Assembly (NCBI RefSeq): GCF_902833225.1
Contig: NZ_CADFEI010000009.1
Location: 274,390 to 338,389 of the forward strand
Length of the DNA: 64,000 nt
Origin: Burkholderia sp. BCC1644
GTDB taxonomy: Bacteria > Pseudomonadota > Gammaproteobacteria > Burkholderiales > Burkholderiaceae
Reading direction: 5' to 3'
The number at the start of each line of letters is the position of its first letter. Within the stretch, counting starts at the first letter, position 1. This document shows positions 36,813 through 46,762 of the stretch, in pieces. Position numbers and translations under genes: made by a program. Under the pieces are notes generated by a model. That model had not been told where the DNA came from. It saw only the letters and a program-made list of their open reading frames with translations, and made no database searches.

Positions 36813-37433
36813 ATGAACTGGCTCGCTTTTTCCCACGGCGCCGCCCTGTGCGGATCGCTCATCGTCACCATCGGCGCGCAGAACGCATTCGTGCTCCGCC
36901 AAGGCATCATGCGCGCGCATGTCGGCAAGATCGTGCTGCTGTGCGCGGTGTCCGACATGATCCTGATCGGCGCGGGCGTCGGCGGCGCGTCGGTGCTCGT
37001 CGAACGCTATCCGATCTTCATCCATGCGGTGCTGTACGTCGGCCTCGCGTATCTCGCATGGTTCGGCATCAACGCGCTGCGTCGCGCGTTCAAGCCGGGC
37101 CACGAAACGCTCGACGTGCGCGGCGACGCGGTCGCGCCGCAGTCGCAGAGCGGGCTGTCGATCGTGCTGATGACGCTCGCGTTCACGTGGCTCAATCCGC
37201 ACGTGTATCTCGACACGTTCCTGCTGATCGGCACGGCCGGCGCACGCGAGCCGGAAGGCGCACGGCTCGCGTTCGCGATCGGCGCGATGACGGTCAGCGT
37301 CGTGTGGTTCCTCGGGCTCGGCTACGGCGCGCGACTGCTGGCGCCGTGGTTCCGCAAGGCCGTTGCGTGGCGCGTGCTGGATGGCGCGATCGGCAGCATG
37401 GTGCTGTTTCTCGCGGCGGTGCAGTTGCGCTGA
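36813..37433 (+). CDS. argO: LysE/ArgO-type basic amino acid exporter
   Basis: 206 residues, six hydrophobic segments. ITIGAQNAFVLRQG-like start (TIGAQNAFVLRQGIMRAHVG) and TLAFTWLNPHVYLDTFL are typical of the LysE/ArgO group. It exports arginine or lysine; divergent argP is the expected activator. The intergenic region 36703-36812 is AT-rich and holds both promoters. Confidence 0.85.
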   Translation: MNWLAFSHGAALCGSLIVTIGAQNAFVLRQGIMRAHVGKIVLLCAVSDMILIGAGVGGASVLVERYPIFIHAVLYVGLAYLAWFGINALRRAFKPGHETLDVRGDAVAPQSQSGLSIVLMTLAFTWLNPHVYLDTFLLIGTAGAREPEGARLAFAIGAMTVSVVWFLGLGYGARLLAPWFRKAVAWRVLDGAIGSMVLFLAAVQLR

Positions 37434-37777
37434 CCGCCCCCTCGTACGGGCGGCCGACTGCCGCCCGTCTCCCCTTCCGCGCCGGCGCAACGCCGGGGCA
37501 ACCCGCCTCCCCTCATCGCGCTCCCCGCTGCAAAAAATCGCTCCCGATCGAACGCAGCCATACGAGACACTCACGTAACGGACGAATCGTCCGCCATCTG
37601 CTGCAAGCCATCCGTCATCGCGGCAACGTGCCGGCTGCACGAATCGGAGCGATCGGCGAGAATGGCCGGAGTCCCGCGACAACGGCGGAACCGCACCGCG
37701 CACACCGCCGTCCCGCCGCATTCGTATCGCCCCACCCCGCAGTTCAATCCCGTCACCTGCAGTTATCGGAGAGGAAC
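37434..37777. other. Intergenic region, 344 bases
   Basis: Apart from the hairpin near its start I see no gene. The final 60 bases lead into the aldo/keto reductase with GAGAGGAAC as its ribosome site. Confidence 0.45.
37446..37468 (+). terminator. Hairpin after the LysE/ArgO gene
   Basis: Nine-base stem ACGGGCGGC/GCCGCCCGT (37446-37454 and 37460-37468) with a five-base loop, 12 bases past the stop. Followed by a C/T-rich stretch without a clear T run. Confidence 0.55.
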
Positions 37778-38725
37778 ATGGCACACCGCACCCTCGGCAC
37801 ATCGACCATCCAGGTTTCACCGCTCGCGTTCGGCGGCAACGTCTTCGGCTGGACCGTCGACGAGAACGCGTCGTTTTCGCTGCTCGACGCGCTTGCCGAC
37901 ACCGGCATCAACTTCATCGACACGGCCGACGTCTATTCGGCCTGGGTGCCCGGCAACAGCGGCGGCGAATCGGAAACCATCATCGGCAAGTGGCTCAAGC
38001 GCTCCGGCAAGCGCGAGCAGGTCGTGATCGCGACCAAGGTCGGCCTGCTGGCCGCACGCGCGGGACTGAAGAAGGACAACATCCTGAAGGCCGTCGACGA
38101 TTCGCTCGGCCGCCTGCAGACCGACTACATCGACCTGTATTTCTCGCATCGCGATCTCGCCGACACGGCCCCGCTCGAAGAAACGCTCGGCGCGTATCAA
38201 ACGCTGATCGACGCCGGCAAGGTGCGCATCATCGGCGCGTCGAACTACAGCGGCGCGCGCCTGCGCGAAGCCGCCGCCATCAGCCAGCGCGACGGGCTGC
38301 CCGCGTACCAGGTCATCCAGCCCGAGTACAACCTGATCGACCGAGCCGACTACGAACGCGATCTCGAGCCGGTCGTGCGCGACCTGAAGCTCGGCGTCGT
38401 CAACTACTATGCGCTCGCGAGCGGCTTCCTGTCGGGCAAGTACCGCGGCGAAGCGGACCTGAAGAAGAGCGTGCGCGGCGATCGCGTCGCCGGCTATCTC
38501 AACGAACGCGGCCTGCGCATCCTCGCGGCGCTCGACGCCGTGTCGGCAAAGCACCGCACGCAGCCGGCCGCGATCGCGCTCGCGTGGCAGATCGCGCGAC
38601 CGACGATCACCGCGCCGATCGCCAGCGCGACGTCGCTCGCGCAGCTCGAACTGCTCGGCGAAGCGATCCGCGTTCAACTCGATCAGGACGATATCCGCCA
38701 GATCGACGAGGCCAGCGCGACCTGA
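37778..38725 (+). CDS. Aldo/keto reductase
   Basis: 315 residues, TIM barrel. Family motifs: N-terminal PLAFGGNVFGWTVDE, active-site Asp/Tyr in FIDTADVYSAWVPGNSGGES, Lys in VIATKVG, His in DLYFSHRD, and the C-terminal NADPH site PTITAPIASATS. NADPH-dependent reduction of an aldehyde or ketone; the substrate is unknown. ATG 37778 has GGAGAGG upstream. Confidence 0.85.
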   Translation: MAHRTLGTSTIQVSPLAFGGNVFGWTVDENASFSLLDALADTGINFIDTADVYSAWVPGNSGGESETIIGKWLKRSGKREQVVIATKVGLLAARAGLKKDNILKAVDDSLGRLQTDYIDLYFSHRDLADTAPLEETLGAYQTLIDAGKVRIIGASNYSGARLREAAAISQRDGLPAYQVIQPEYNLIDRADYERDLEPVVRDLKLGVVNYYALASGFLSGKYRGEADLKKSVRGDRVAGYLNERGLRILAALDAVSAKHRTQPAAIALAWQIARPTITAPIASATSLAQLELLGEAIRVQLDQDDIRQIDEASAT

Positions 38726-38987
38726 AGTCCGCGACGGCAGCAGGCCGGTGGGGAAATCGCGCGAGCCACGTGGTTTGTCGACCGGCCTGCATCGTCTAGC
38801 CGAAAACCACGCACGTGTTTTGACTCGCACGGCCGCTTCCGTTGACTCAGCCGGACATCGATCGCGTCACCGCCCGCCGCGCCCCGCTGCAAGCGCGTCA
38901 CGCGCCCGTCCCGGGTCTTTCACGGATTGACCGCGCCATTCGACGTGCCCGAGACTGCGCCGCTCAGGCGGTCATTGGGAGAACGTC

Positions 38988-39956
38988 ATGCCGGACATCA
39001 GCACGGAGATCGCCACGGTCTCGACGCGCGCCGTACGCGGCGCCGAGCGCGTCGACTTCTGGGTCGACCATGTCGCGCGCACGCTCGTGCGGATCGAATG
39101 CAGCGGCAAGTCGTCCGAAGGCATCGACGCGTCGATGCGCAAGCGCGATCTCGGCCTGTTCAGCGCATGCGACATCGTCGCGAACCGGCATGCGGTCGTG
39201 CGCACGCCGCACAACATCCACGCGGACCAGCGCGACGCCGTGTTCATCTGCCTGATGCACGAAGGGCAGGGCTATACGTTCCAGGATGTCGACTGCATGC
39301 AGCATGCGCCCGGCGATCTCGTGCTGTACGACACGTCGATGCCGTACGGTCACGGCTTCCCGGCCGACATGGCGATGACCGTGCTCGACGTGCCGCGCGA
39401 CACGTTCGAAGCGCGCGTCGGCCCGTGGCGCTATCGCAGCCTCGTCAAGATCGATCGCGACGACGGCGTGACGTCGTGGGCCGTGCGACAGGTCCATGCG
39501 CTGCTCGCCGCGCCGCAGGAGCCGACGCCCGACGCGCGCGAACGGCGCGCCGCCGCGATCCTCGACCTCGTGCAGTCGATGCTGCGGCTGCGCGACGGCG
39601 ACGCGTCGCCGACGAAGTCGACCGTCCACACGCTGTCGCGCGCGAAGGCGTTCATCGACAGCCATCTCGCCGACGACGATCTCGACAGCCAGTCGGTGAG
39701 CCGCGCGATCAACCTGTCGCCGCGGCAGCTGGCGCGCGTGTTCGAGATCGAAGGGATGCCGCTCACGCGCTACATCCTCGCGCGGCGGCTCGAACGCTGC
39801 CGCGCCGACCTGCGCGACCGGTCGCTGAAGCACCTGACGGTCAGCGAGATCGCGTTCCGCTGGGGCTTCAACAACAGCGCGCATTTCAGCCGCAGCTATC
39901 GCGCGCGGTTCGGCGAGACGCCGAGCGAGTCGCGGGCGCCTGCCGACGCGCGCTAG
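38988..39956 (+). CDS. AraC-family regulator (FeaR-like)
   Basis: 322 residues. The N-terminal ligand domain has the pattern of FeaR-like AraC proteins (AERVDFWVDHVARTLV, then APGDLVLYDTSMPYGHGFPA). The C-terminal pair of helix-turn-helix motifs is LDSQSVSRAINLSPRQLARVF and VSEIAFRWGFNNSAHFSRSY. It lies just upstream of, and in line with, a GMC oxidoreductase gene, with a repeat element between them, and is probably its regulator. It is a paralogue in kind of the regulator at 41753-42730. Confidence 0.83.
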   Translation: MPDISTEIATVSTRAVRGAERVDFWVDHVARTLVRIECSGKSSEGIDASMRKRDLGLFSACDIVANRHAVVRTPHNIHADQRDAVFICLMHEGQGYTFQDVDCMQHAPGDLVLYDTSMPYGHGFPADMAMTVLDVPRDTFEARVGPWRYRSLVKIDRDDGVTSWAVRQVHALLAAPQEPTPDARERRAAAILDLVQSMLRLRDGDASPTKSTVHTLSRAKAFIDSHLADDDLDSQSVSRAINLSPRQLARVFEIEGMPLTRYILARRLERCRADLRDRSLKHLTVSEIAFRWGFNNSAHFSRSYRARFGETPSESRAPADAR

Positions 39957-40004
39957 GGCCGTTCGCGCCGCCACCCGCCGCCACTCGCCGCCGTGTCCGG
40001 GCGA

Positions 40005-40055
40005 GGCAAGCGCGGCGTCCGTCCCGGTCAAATGGGGCCGCAACCCGCTCGCTAA
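40005..40055 (+). promoter_or_regulatory. AraC-type operator/promoter candidate before the first GMC oxidoreductase
   Basis: Half-sites GGCAA (40005) and GTCAA (40027) stand 22 bases apart, two helical turns, and the stretch 40016-40055 matches 28 of 40 bases of 42830-42869 upstream of the cupin gene without a gap. It ends in GCTCGCTAA, a possible -10 side, 60 bases before the GMC start. Confidence 0.5.
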
Positions 40056-40114
40056 GCTGGCTTCCTGCGCGGCGGCACTCGTTCCGCCGCCCGACAGCAA
40101 GGAGAAGAAGCGGG

Positions 40115-41680
40115 ATGGAGACGTACGACCATATCGTCGTCGGTGGCGGGTCGGCCGGCTGTACGGTCGCGCATCGGCTGGTGAAGGCCGGCAGGCGTGT
40201 ACTGCTGCTCGAGGACGGACCGAAGGACGACAGCCTGTTCGTCCGGATTCCGGCGACGTTCATCCGCGTGCTCGGCACGCGGCGCACGGTCACGTTCGAG
40301 AGCGAGCCGCAGCCCGGCGCGGCGGGCCGCAAGACCTATGTGCCGCAGGGTCGCACGCTCGGCGGCGGCAGTTCCGTCAACGCGATGCTGTACGTGCGCG
40401 GCACGCGCGACGACTACGACGACTGGGCCGCGCTCGGCTGCACCGGATGGGGCTGGGACGACGTGCTGCCCGTGTTCAAGCGCGCCGAATCGCATCTGCG
40501 GCTGTCGGAGCCGTTCCACGGCACCGACGGCCCGTTGAAAGTCGGCGACACGCGCTTCCGGCATCCGCTGAGCCTCGCGTTCGTGAAGGCCGCACAGGAG
40601 GCCGGCATTGCGTACAACGACGATTTCAACGGCGCCACGCAGCACGGGGTCGGCTTCTATCACACGACGATCTTCGACGGGCAGCGCGGCAGCACCGCGG
40701 CCACCTATCTCGCCGAAGCGATCGCTCATCCGAACCTGCGCGTGCTGACCGGCTGCCGTGTAACGCGCATCCGGTTCGACGGGCGGCGCGCAACGGGCGT
40801 CGAATGGCGCATCGAAAGCGGCGCAACGGGGTCGGCTGCCGCGCGCGCCGACATCGTGCTCGCGGCCGGCGCGCTGAGCACGCCGAAGCTGCTGATGCTG
40901 TCGGGCATCGGGCCCGGCGCGCACCTGCATGCGCACGGCATCGACGTGCTGCACGACAGCCGCGACGTCGGCGCGAACTACCAGGACCACCTCGAGGTAT
41001 CGATCTACGGCCGCAGCCACGCACCGGTCAGCCTGCTCGGCGAGGATCGCGGGCTGAAGGCGCTGCGTCACGGGCTGCAGTGGATGCTGTGCCGCACGGG
41101 CCTGCTGACGTCGAACGTCGTCGAATCGGGCGCGTTCGTCGATACGACCGGCAGCGGCCGCCCGGACATCCAGTTCCACGTGCTGCCGATCCTCGTCGGC
41201 GACGTCGATCGCGAACCGCTGCCCGGCCACGGCCTGTCGATCAACCCGTGCCTGCTCAGGCCGCGTTCACGCGGCTCCGTGCAACTGCGCGGCAACGATC
41301 CGGCCGCGCCGATCCTGTTCGACAGCGGCGCGCTGTCCGATCCGGCCGACGTCGACGGCCTCGTGCGCGGCGTCGCGCTCGCACGGCGGGTCATCCGCGC
41401 GCCGTCGCTCGCACGCATCGTCCGCGAAGCCGAGACGTTGACCGACGCGGCACTCGCCGACTACGTGCGGCACCGCGCGAAAACCGTCTATCACCCGGCC
41501 GGCACCTGCCGCATGGGCAACGACGCGCATGCGGTCGTAACGCCGCGCCTCGAGGTGCAAGGCATGGATGGATTGCGGATCTGCGATGCATCGGTGATGC
41601 CGCGCATCGTGTCCGGCAACACGAACGCGCCGACGATCATGATCGCGGAGCGCTGCGCCGAGTTCATGCTGGCGGAGTGA
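40115..41680 (+). CDS. GMC-family FAD oxidoreductase (alcohol/choline dehydrogenase-like)
   Basis: 521 residues. FAD-binding GxGxxG in YDHIVVGGGSAGCTVAHRL, the GMC signature PQGRTLGGGSSVNAMLYVRG, and the C-terminal active-site and FAD segment HPAGTCRMGND with GNTNAPTIM. It oxidises an alcohol to an aldehyde with FAD. The AraC gene upstream and the shared promoter element suggest an inducible alcohol pathway. Its start ATG 40115 has AAGGAGAAG upstream. Confidence 0.85.
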   Translation: METYDHIVVGGGSAGCTVAHRLVKAGRRVLLLEDGPKDDSLFVRIPATFIRVLGTRRTVTFESEPQPGAAGRKTYVPQGRTLGGGSSVNAMLYVRGTRDDYDDWAALGCTGWGWDDVLPVFKRAESHLRLSEPFHGTDGPLKVGDTRFRHPLSLAFVKAAQEAGIAYNDDFNGATQHGVGFYHTTIFDGQRGSTAATYLAEAIAHPNLRVLTGCRVTRIRFDGRRATGVEWRIESGATGSAAARADIVLAAGALSTPKLLMLSGIGPGAHLHAHGIDVLHDSRDVGANYQDHLEVSIYGRSHAPVSLLGEDRGLKALRHGLQWMLCRTGLLTSNVVESGAFVDTTGSGRPDIQFHVLPILVGDVDREPLPGHGLSINPCLLRPRSRGSVQLRGNDPAAPILFDSGALSDPADVDGLVRGVALARRVIRAPSLARIVREAETLTDAALADYVRHRAKTVYHPAGTCRMGNDAHAVVTPRLEVQGMDGLRICDASVMPRIVSGNTNAPTIMIAERCAEFMLAE

Positions 41681-41752
41681 CGCGCCGTGGACACAAAAGC
41701 GGCGCGTGACACACGCGCCGCCGAACCATCAGGAGAGCGGAGAGCGGCGACG

Positions 41753-42730
41753 TCACCCGCCCGCCCGCGCCGCATCGCGCAGCGCCATCGGAGACGCGCC
41801 GTAGCGCTCGCGAATCGCGCGGCTGAAGTGTGCCTGGCTCGAAAAACCCCAGCGAAACGCGATCTCGCCGATGCTCGTCTTGCGCAGCCGTGCGTCGGTC
41901 AGCTCACGATGCGCGTGCGACAGCCGCTCCGACCAGATGTGCTGCGTGATCGACTCGCCTTCGGCCGCGAAGAGCCGGCCCAGATGCCGCAGCGACAACC
42001 CGACCGCATCGGCGACGGCCTGCGGCCCGAGCTCCGGCTCGCCGAGATGCGTCGCGATGTACTGCTTCGCGGTCAGCAGGTATGACAGCGACGCGCGCGA
42101 CGCGCCCGCGCCATTCACTTCCGTGTCGATGAGCTCCGCGATCAGCGTGCGCGTGTGCTCGGCAAACCGCGCGGCATCGCGCTCGACTGGATCCTTCATG
42201 AACCGCTCGACGCTTGCGCGCAACGTCGCGCCGAGCATCGCACCCGCGCCCGGCTTCGGCGCGATCCGCAGCGGCAGCGCGGCCAGCTCCGCATCGAGCC
42301 GGTCGTCGAACGACGTGACCGGAATGTCGATCAGCAGCTGGCGCATCGGCGTCAGGAATCCGAACAGATAAGGCACGCGCGTGTCGTAGACGACGACATC
42401 GCCGGCTTCCGCGAGCAGGCACCGGTCGCGCTGGATGAAATATGCGCGCCCGCTCAGGATCTGGCACGCGAACAGCGATTCCTTCGGCAACTGGCGCACC
42501 AGTGCGGGGCTGCGCTCGATCACGTGGTCCTGCCCGCTGATGTCGGCGATGCCGAGGCCCGGCAGCGCGATGTCGGTCTTCTCGACTTCGAGCCCGGCCG
42601 GCGACAGAGACGAGCAGCGCAGCCCGACCAGCGTCGCCGCATTGAACGCATCCCAGTACGCCATCCTGTCGCGCGCCGGCACGTCGGCCGTCGAGCCTCG
42701 CGTGCATGAAAAAACGGTCGAATTCGTCAC
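41753..42730 (-). CDS. AraC-family regulator (FeaR-like)
   Basis: 325 residues from GTG 42730, preceded by AGGAGG on its strand; the first open ATG is at 42823 without such a site. It resembles the 38988 regulator in length and layout: ligand domain with AEAGDVVVYDTRVPYLFGFL and C-terminal HTH LGPQAVADAVGLSLRHLGRLF plus GEIAFRWGFSSQAHFSRAI. It is divergent from the cupin dioxygenase gene and convergent with the GMC gene; it probably controls the 42907-46586 operon. Confidence 0.83.
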   Translation of the reverse strand: MTNSTVFSCTRGSTADVPARDRMAYWDAFNAATLVGLRCSSLSPAGLEVEKTDIALPGLGIADISGQDHVIERSPALVRQLPKESLFACQILSGRAYFIQRDRCLLAEAGDVVVYDTRVPYLFGFLTPMRQLLIDIPVTSFDDRLDAELAALPLRIAPKPGAGAMLGATLRASVERFMKDPVERDAARFAEHTRTLIAELIDTEVNGAGASRASLSYLLTAKQYIATHLGEPELGPQAVADAVGLSLRHLGRLFAAEGESITQHIWSERLSHAHRELTDARLRKTSIGEIAFRWGFSSQAHFSRAIRERYGASPMALRDAARAGG

Positions 42731-42818
42731 GTCGCCTCCTGCGGGCGCCTGTCGTGCGGAGCGGCACGGATTGGGGGATGGTTCGTCTGGATTTTGGTGC
42801 AACGCAATGTCCGGCGCG

Positions 42819-42869
42819 GTCAAGCAATTCGTCCAGCCCAGTCAAGAGCGGCGCGCACCGGCTGGCTAA
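42819..42869 (+). promoter_or_regulatory. AraC-type operator/promoter candidate before the cupin gene
   Basis: GTCAAG at 42819 and GTCAAG at 42841, 22 bases apart; 42830-42869 aligns with 40016-40055 without gaps (28/40 identical). It ends GGCTGGCTAA 38 bases before GTG 42907. Confidence 0.55.
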
Positions 42870-42906
42870 AGTCGAGCCCACGACAACTCATGCAAGGAGA
42901 CAACCC

Positions 42907-43440
42907 GTGGTCGACAAAGCCGTATCCGAATTCTGGCAAAACATCCCGGCGATTGCCAATCCGTTCAAGCCCGATGCGCTGCCCGAAGCGTACATCCCGA
43001 ACGCGGCCACCGACGACGAGCGCTATTACGTTCCGTTCACCGAAACGGTTTCGTCGCGGCCGCTGTGGATCTCGCCGTCGCAGAACAAATGGTGCGACAT
43101 CCTGATGGCGAAGGAAGCGGGGCTCGTGAACCGGCACTATCACCCGCACGAGGTGTTCGCGTACACGCTGTCCGGCAAATGGGGCTACCTGGAGCACGAA
43201 TGGACCGCGACGCGCGGCGATTTCGTGTACGAGACACCCGGCGAAGGCCACACGCTGGTCGCGTTCGATCATCCCGAGCCGATGCGCGCGTTCTTCATCG
43301 TCAAGGGGCCGCTGATCTGGCTCGACGAAGACGGCAACCCCGACGGCTACTTCGACGTGCATTCGTACATCGCGATGTGCAAGGCGCATTACGAGAAGGT
43401 CGGCCTCGGCGCGCAAGCGATCGAGAAGCTGTTCCGCTGA
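42907..43440 (+). CDS. 2,4'-dihydroxyacetophenone dioxygenase-like cupin
   Basis: 177 residues from GTG 42907 with AAGGAG 8 bases upstream. Single-domain cupin with metal ligands suggested by His77 and His79 (NRHYHPHEVF), Glu96 and His115 (GEGHTLVAF). Length and the start (PDALPEAYIPNAATDDERYY) agree with the dihydroxyacetophenone dioxygenase family, iron enzymes that cleave a C-C bond next to a carbonyl. It heads an operon with an MFS transporter, a zinc dehydrogenase and an SDR, consistent with growth on an aryl or keto-alcohol compound. Confidence 0.75.
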   Translation: MVDKAVSEFWQNIPAIANPFKPDALPEAYIPNAATDDERYYVPFTETVSSRPLWISPSQNKWCDILMAKEAGLVNRHYHPHEVFAYTLSGKWGYLEHEWTATRGDFVYETPGEGHTLVAFDHPEPMRAFFIVKGPLIWLDEDGNPDGYFDVHSYIAMCKAHYEKVGLGAQAIEKLFR

Positions 43441-43458
43441 CGCACGACGAGGCTCCCC

Positions 43459-44763
43459 ATGACATCTCCCTCTTCATCCAGATCCGCGTGGACGTACGAA
43501 AACAGGCTGCTGCTGATCCTGTTCATGACGTTCGGCTTCGTCTTCTTCGACCGCCTCGCGCTGTCGTTCCTGTTCCCGTTCATGTCGGCCGAGCTGCACC
43601 TGACGAACACGCAGCTCGGCATGGTGTCGTCCGCGCTCGCGCTCACTTGGGCGCTGTCCGGCGCCGCGACCGGCGCGTGGTCCGATGCGCGCGGCACGCG
43701 CAAGCCGCTGCTGATCGCGGCCGTGCTCGGCTTCTCCGTGTGCTCGGCGCTGTCCGGGCTCGTCGGCGGCTTCGCGAGCCTGATCGCGTTCCGCGCACTG
43801 ATGGGCATCGCCGAAGGCCCCGTGCTGCCGCTGTCGCAGTCGCTGATGGTCGAAAGCTCGACGCCGAGCCGCCGCGGATTGAACATGGGCCTGCTGCAAG
43901 GCTCGGCCGCCGGCCTGCTCGGCGCGATGATCGGGCCGCCGGTCGTGATCGGCATCGCGACCACGTACGGCTGGCGCGAGGCGTTCTACGTGTCGTGCAT
44001 TCCGGGCTTCCTGATCGCGTTCTGCATCTGGCGCTGGGTACGCGAAGTGCCGCCCGGCGGCGTACGGTACGCGCAGGCCGACGGCACCGGCGTGCCGGCC
44101 GCGAGCGGCACGGCCATCAACCGCTGGGCGCTGCTGAAGGAACGCAACATCCTGCTCTGCGTGCTGATCAGCTGCTGCTTCCTCACGTGGTTCGTCGTGA
44201 TCATCTCGTTCGCGCCGGTCTTCCTCGTGGAAAACCGCCACCTGTCGCCGTCCGACATGGGCGTCGTAATGACCTGCCTCGGCGCCGCATGGGTGTTCTG
44301 GGGCTTCGCGGTGCCGGCGATCTCCGACCGGATCGGCCGCAAGCCGACGATGATCGTGTTCGCGCTGATCGCGGCCGTGTGCCCGATGGTGATGATCCAC
44401 GTCGGCTCGGTCTGGGCGCTCGGCACGCTCGTGTTCGTCACATACACGGGCCTCGGCTGCTTCACGCTGTTCATGGCGACGATCCCGGCCGAAACGGTGC
44501 CGCCGCGCGCGATCGCCAGCGCGCTCGGGCTGATCATGGGCGCGGGCGAGCTGATCGGCGGCTTCGTCGCGCCGACCGTCGCCGGTTTCGCGGCCGACAA
44601 GTACGGCCTGCAGTTCGCGATGTGGACGTCGACCACCGGCGCGATCCTCGCGTGCGTGCTGTCGTTCGGTCTCGTCGAAACCGCGCCGGCCGTGCTGCGC
44701 AAGCGCGCGCTCGCCGGCGCCGCATCGGGCCGTCTCGATGCGCAGAACCTCGGAGGACGCTGA
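43459..44763 (+). CDS. MFS transporter
   Basis: 434 residues, 12 predicted membrane helices. Loop 2-3 motif TGAWSDARGTRKPLL and a mirrored loop PAISDRIGRKPTMI. It belongs to the anion:cation symporter-like group that imports organic acids and aromatic acids. It follows the cupin by 18 bases and the zinc dehydrogenase starts one base after its stop, so it probably imports the substrate of the operon. Confidence 0.83.
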   Translation: MTSPSSSRSAWTYENRLLLILFMTFGFVFFDRLALSFLFPFMSAELHLTNTQLGMVSSALALTWALSGAATGAWSDARGTRKPLLIAAVLGFSVCSALSGLVGGFASLIAFRALMGIAEGPVLPLSQSLMVESSTPSRRGLNMGLLQGSAAGLLGAMIGPPVVIGIATTYGWREAFYVSCIPGFLIAFCIWRWVREVPPGGVRYAQADGTGVPAASGTAINRWALLKERNILLCVLISCCFLTWFVVIISFAPVFLVENRHLSPSDMGVVMTCLGAAWVFWGFAVPAISDRIGRKPTMIVFALIAAVCPMVMIHVGSVWALGTLVFVTYTGLGCFTLFMATIPAETVPPRAIASALGLIMGAGELIGGFVAPTVAGFAADKYGLQFAMWTSTTGAILACVLSFGLVETAPAVLRKRALAGAASGRLDAQNLGGR

Positions 44764-44764
44764 C

Positions 44765-45886
44765 ATGCGCGCACTTCAATGGCATGGCCCGCGTGACGTC
44801 CGTCTCGTGGAAATCGCTACGCCGGGCGTCGGACCGGGCGAGGTGCGCATCGCGGTCGCGTATTGCGGCATCTGCGGCAGCGACCTGCACGAATACGCGG
44901 ACGGCCCGCACGCGATTCCGGTCGACACGCCGCATCCCCTGTCGCGCCGCACCGCACCGCTGACGCTCGGCCACGAGTTCTGCGGCACCGTGGTCGAAGT
45001 CGGCGAAGGCGTGACGACGCTGAACCCGGGCGATTGCGTCGCCGTCGAGCCTGAATATCGTTGCCACCAGTGTGCGTACTGCCGCTCGGGGTCGTACAAC
45101 CTGTGCGTGTCGATGGGCTTTGCCGGGCTGATGGGAGACGGCGGGATGGCCGACTTCGCGGTCGTGCCGGCCTACATGCTGCACCGGCTGCCCGACGGCG
45201 TGAGCCTCGAGCAGGCCGCCGTGATGGAACCCGCGGCCGTCGCGCTGCACGCGCTGCGCCGCGCCGAGCTCCGGCTCGGCGACACGTGCGCGGTATTCGG
45301 GCTCGGGCCGATCGGCCTGCTGCTGATCCAGCTCGCGAAGCTGCAGGGCGCGACGACCATCGTCGCGGTCGACGTGTCGACCGAGCGTCTCGCGGCCGCC
45401 GCGCGCTTCGGCGCGACGCACGCGTTCAATGCACGCACGCTCGACGCGTCCGTGCTGCGCGACGCGATCCATGAGGCATCGGGCGGGCTCGGCGTCGACG
45501 CGAGCTTCGAGGCGGCCGGGTTGCCGGCCACGTTCGAGGCGGCGATGCAAGCGCTGCGCAAGGGCGGCCGCGTCGTGATGGTCGGCCTGATGCCGCAGGC
45601 GGGCTTCGACGCGTTCCGCGCGGTCAACGACGAGCTGACCTTCACGGCGAGCGTCGGCTACCGGCATGCGTACGAAGACCTGCTGCGGATCGTCGCGTCG
45701 GGTGGGCTCGACCTCACGTCGATCGTCACGCGCACGGTGTCGTTGGAGGATGCCGTCGCCGACGGCTTCGACGCGCTGCTCGCCGACCGTACGCAAATCA
45801 AGATCCTGGTTTCCCCCGCGCAGCGGCACGCGCGCTCCACCCCCGCCGTCGAGAGTGTCGAACATGAGTCTCCAGTGGTTATTTGA
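44765..45886 (+). CDS. Zinc-dependent alcohol dehydrogenase (2,3-butanediol/sorbitol type)
   Basis: 373 residues, medium-chain dehydrogenase. Catalytic zinc [11 protein letters not shown] and [11 protein letters not shown]; structural zinc cysteines present as [15 protein letters not shown]; cofactor motif [11 protein letters not shown]. It should oxidise a secondary alcohol or diol with NAD. ATG 44765 has CGGAGGACG upstream. The end overlaps the next SDR gene by 23 bases; the last 20 residues are a poorly conserved tail. Confidence 0.85.
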   Translation: MRALQWHGPRDVRLVEIATPGVGPGEVRIAVAYCGICGSDLHEYADGPHAIPVDTPHPLSRRTAPLTLGHEFCGTVVEVGEGVTTLNPGDCVAVEPEYRCHQCAYCRSGSYNLCVSMGFAGLMGDGGMADFAVVPAYMLHRLPDGVSLEQAAVMEPAAVALHALRRAELRLGDTCAVFGLGPIGLLLIQLAKLQGATTIVAVDVSTERLAAAARFGATHAFNARTLDASVLRDAIHEASGGLGVDASFEAAGLPATFEAAMQALRKGGRVVMVGLMPQAGFDAFRAVNDELTFTASVGYRHAYEDLLRIVASGGLDLTSIVTRTVSLEDAVADGFDALLADRTQIKILVSPAQRHARSTPAVESVEHESPVVI

Positions 45887-46586
45887 GGGCAAGACCGTCG
45901 CCGTAACGGGCGGCACGTCGGGCATCGGCGCGAGCACGGCGTGGCGTTTCGCGGAAGCGGGCGCATCGGTCGTTGCGCTCGGGCTCGACGCAACCGGCCC
46001 GCATGCACCGGTCCATCCGCGCGTCCGGTGCGTCGAGCTCGACGTGACCGACAACGATGCACTGACGCGCACGATCGCCGCATTGCCGCGGCTGGACGTG
46101 CTCGTCAACGGCGTCGGCATCAGCCGCCATTCGGACGAATACCGGATGGACCAGTTCGAGCTCGTGCTGAACGTGAACCTGACGTCGGTGATGCGCGCGT
46201 CCGACGCCGCGTTGCCGGCGCTGTCCGTACAAGGCGGCAGCATCGTCAACGTCGCGTCGATGTACACGTACTTCGGCAGCAAGGACCGGCCCGCGTACAG
46301 CGCGAGCAAGGGCGGCATCGCGCAGCTCACCCGCTCGCTCGCGCAGGCGTGGGCCGATCGCGGCATCCGCGTGAACGCGGTCGCGCCCGGCTGGATCGAC
46401 ACGCCGCTCAGTACCGGCCTGATGGCCGATGCGCAGGCGTCGCGCCGCATCCTCGAGCGCACGCCGCTCGGGCGCTGGGGTACGGCCGACGAGGTCGCGG
46501 ACGTGATCCTGTTCCTGTGCTCGCCCGGCGCGTCGTTCGTGACCGGCGCGGTCGTACCGGTGGACGGCGGGTACTCGACGGTCTAG
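45864..46586 (+). CDS. Short-chain dehydrogenase/reductase
   Basis: 240 residues. Cofactor motif [24 protein letters not shown] with the catalytic Ser, and YSASKGG with Tyr and Lys. The C-terminus ends in the typical VDGGYSTV. Likely oxidises or reduces a hydroxy group of the intermediate handled by the neighbouring zinc dehydrogenase. Translation start lies within the previous gene. Confidence 0.85.
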   Translation: MSLQWLFEGKTVAVTGGTSGIGASTAWRFAEAGASVVALGLDATGPHAPVHPRVRCVELDVTDNDALTRTIAALPRLDVLVNGVGISRHSDEYRMDQFELVLNVNLTSVMRASDAALPALSVQGGSIVNVASMYTYFGSKDRPAYSASKGGIAQLTRSLAQAWADRGIRVNAVAPGWIDTPLSTGLMADAQASRRILERTPLGRWGTADEVADVILFLCSPGASFVTGAVVPVDGGYSTV

Positions 46587-46762
46587 CGCACCGCGCGCAG
46601 GGCATCGGCGGATTCACGAAACCCGCCGATGCCCGTTGCGCGGCGCGGTTCCCGCCTGCCGCCACCGAACCGGGTTTCGCCCGGTTCCGGTTTGTTCATA
46701 TCAATCAGTAGTCCCATCAAAAATATCCGATCCGATCGGAACATGTGAGGAGCACATTGGAG

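Noticed and set aside
38927..40114. Long plus-strand frame running into the GMC gene from the AraC region
   Set aside because: It overlaps the real AraC gene in a different frame; the GMC start is ATG 40115.
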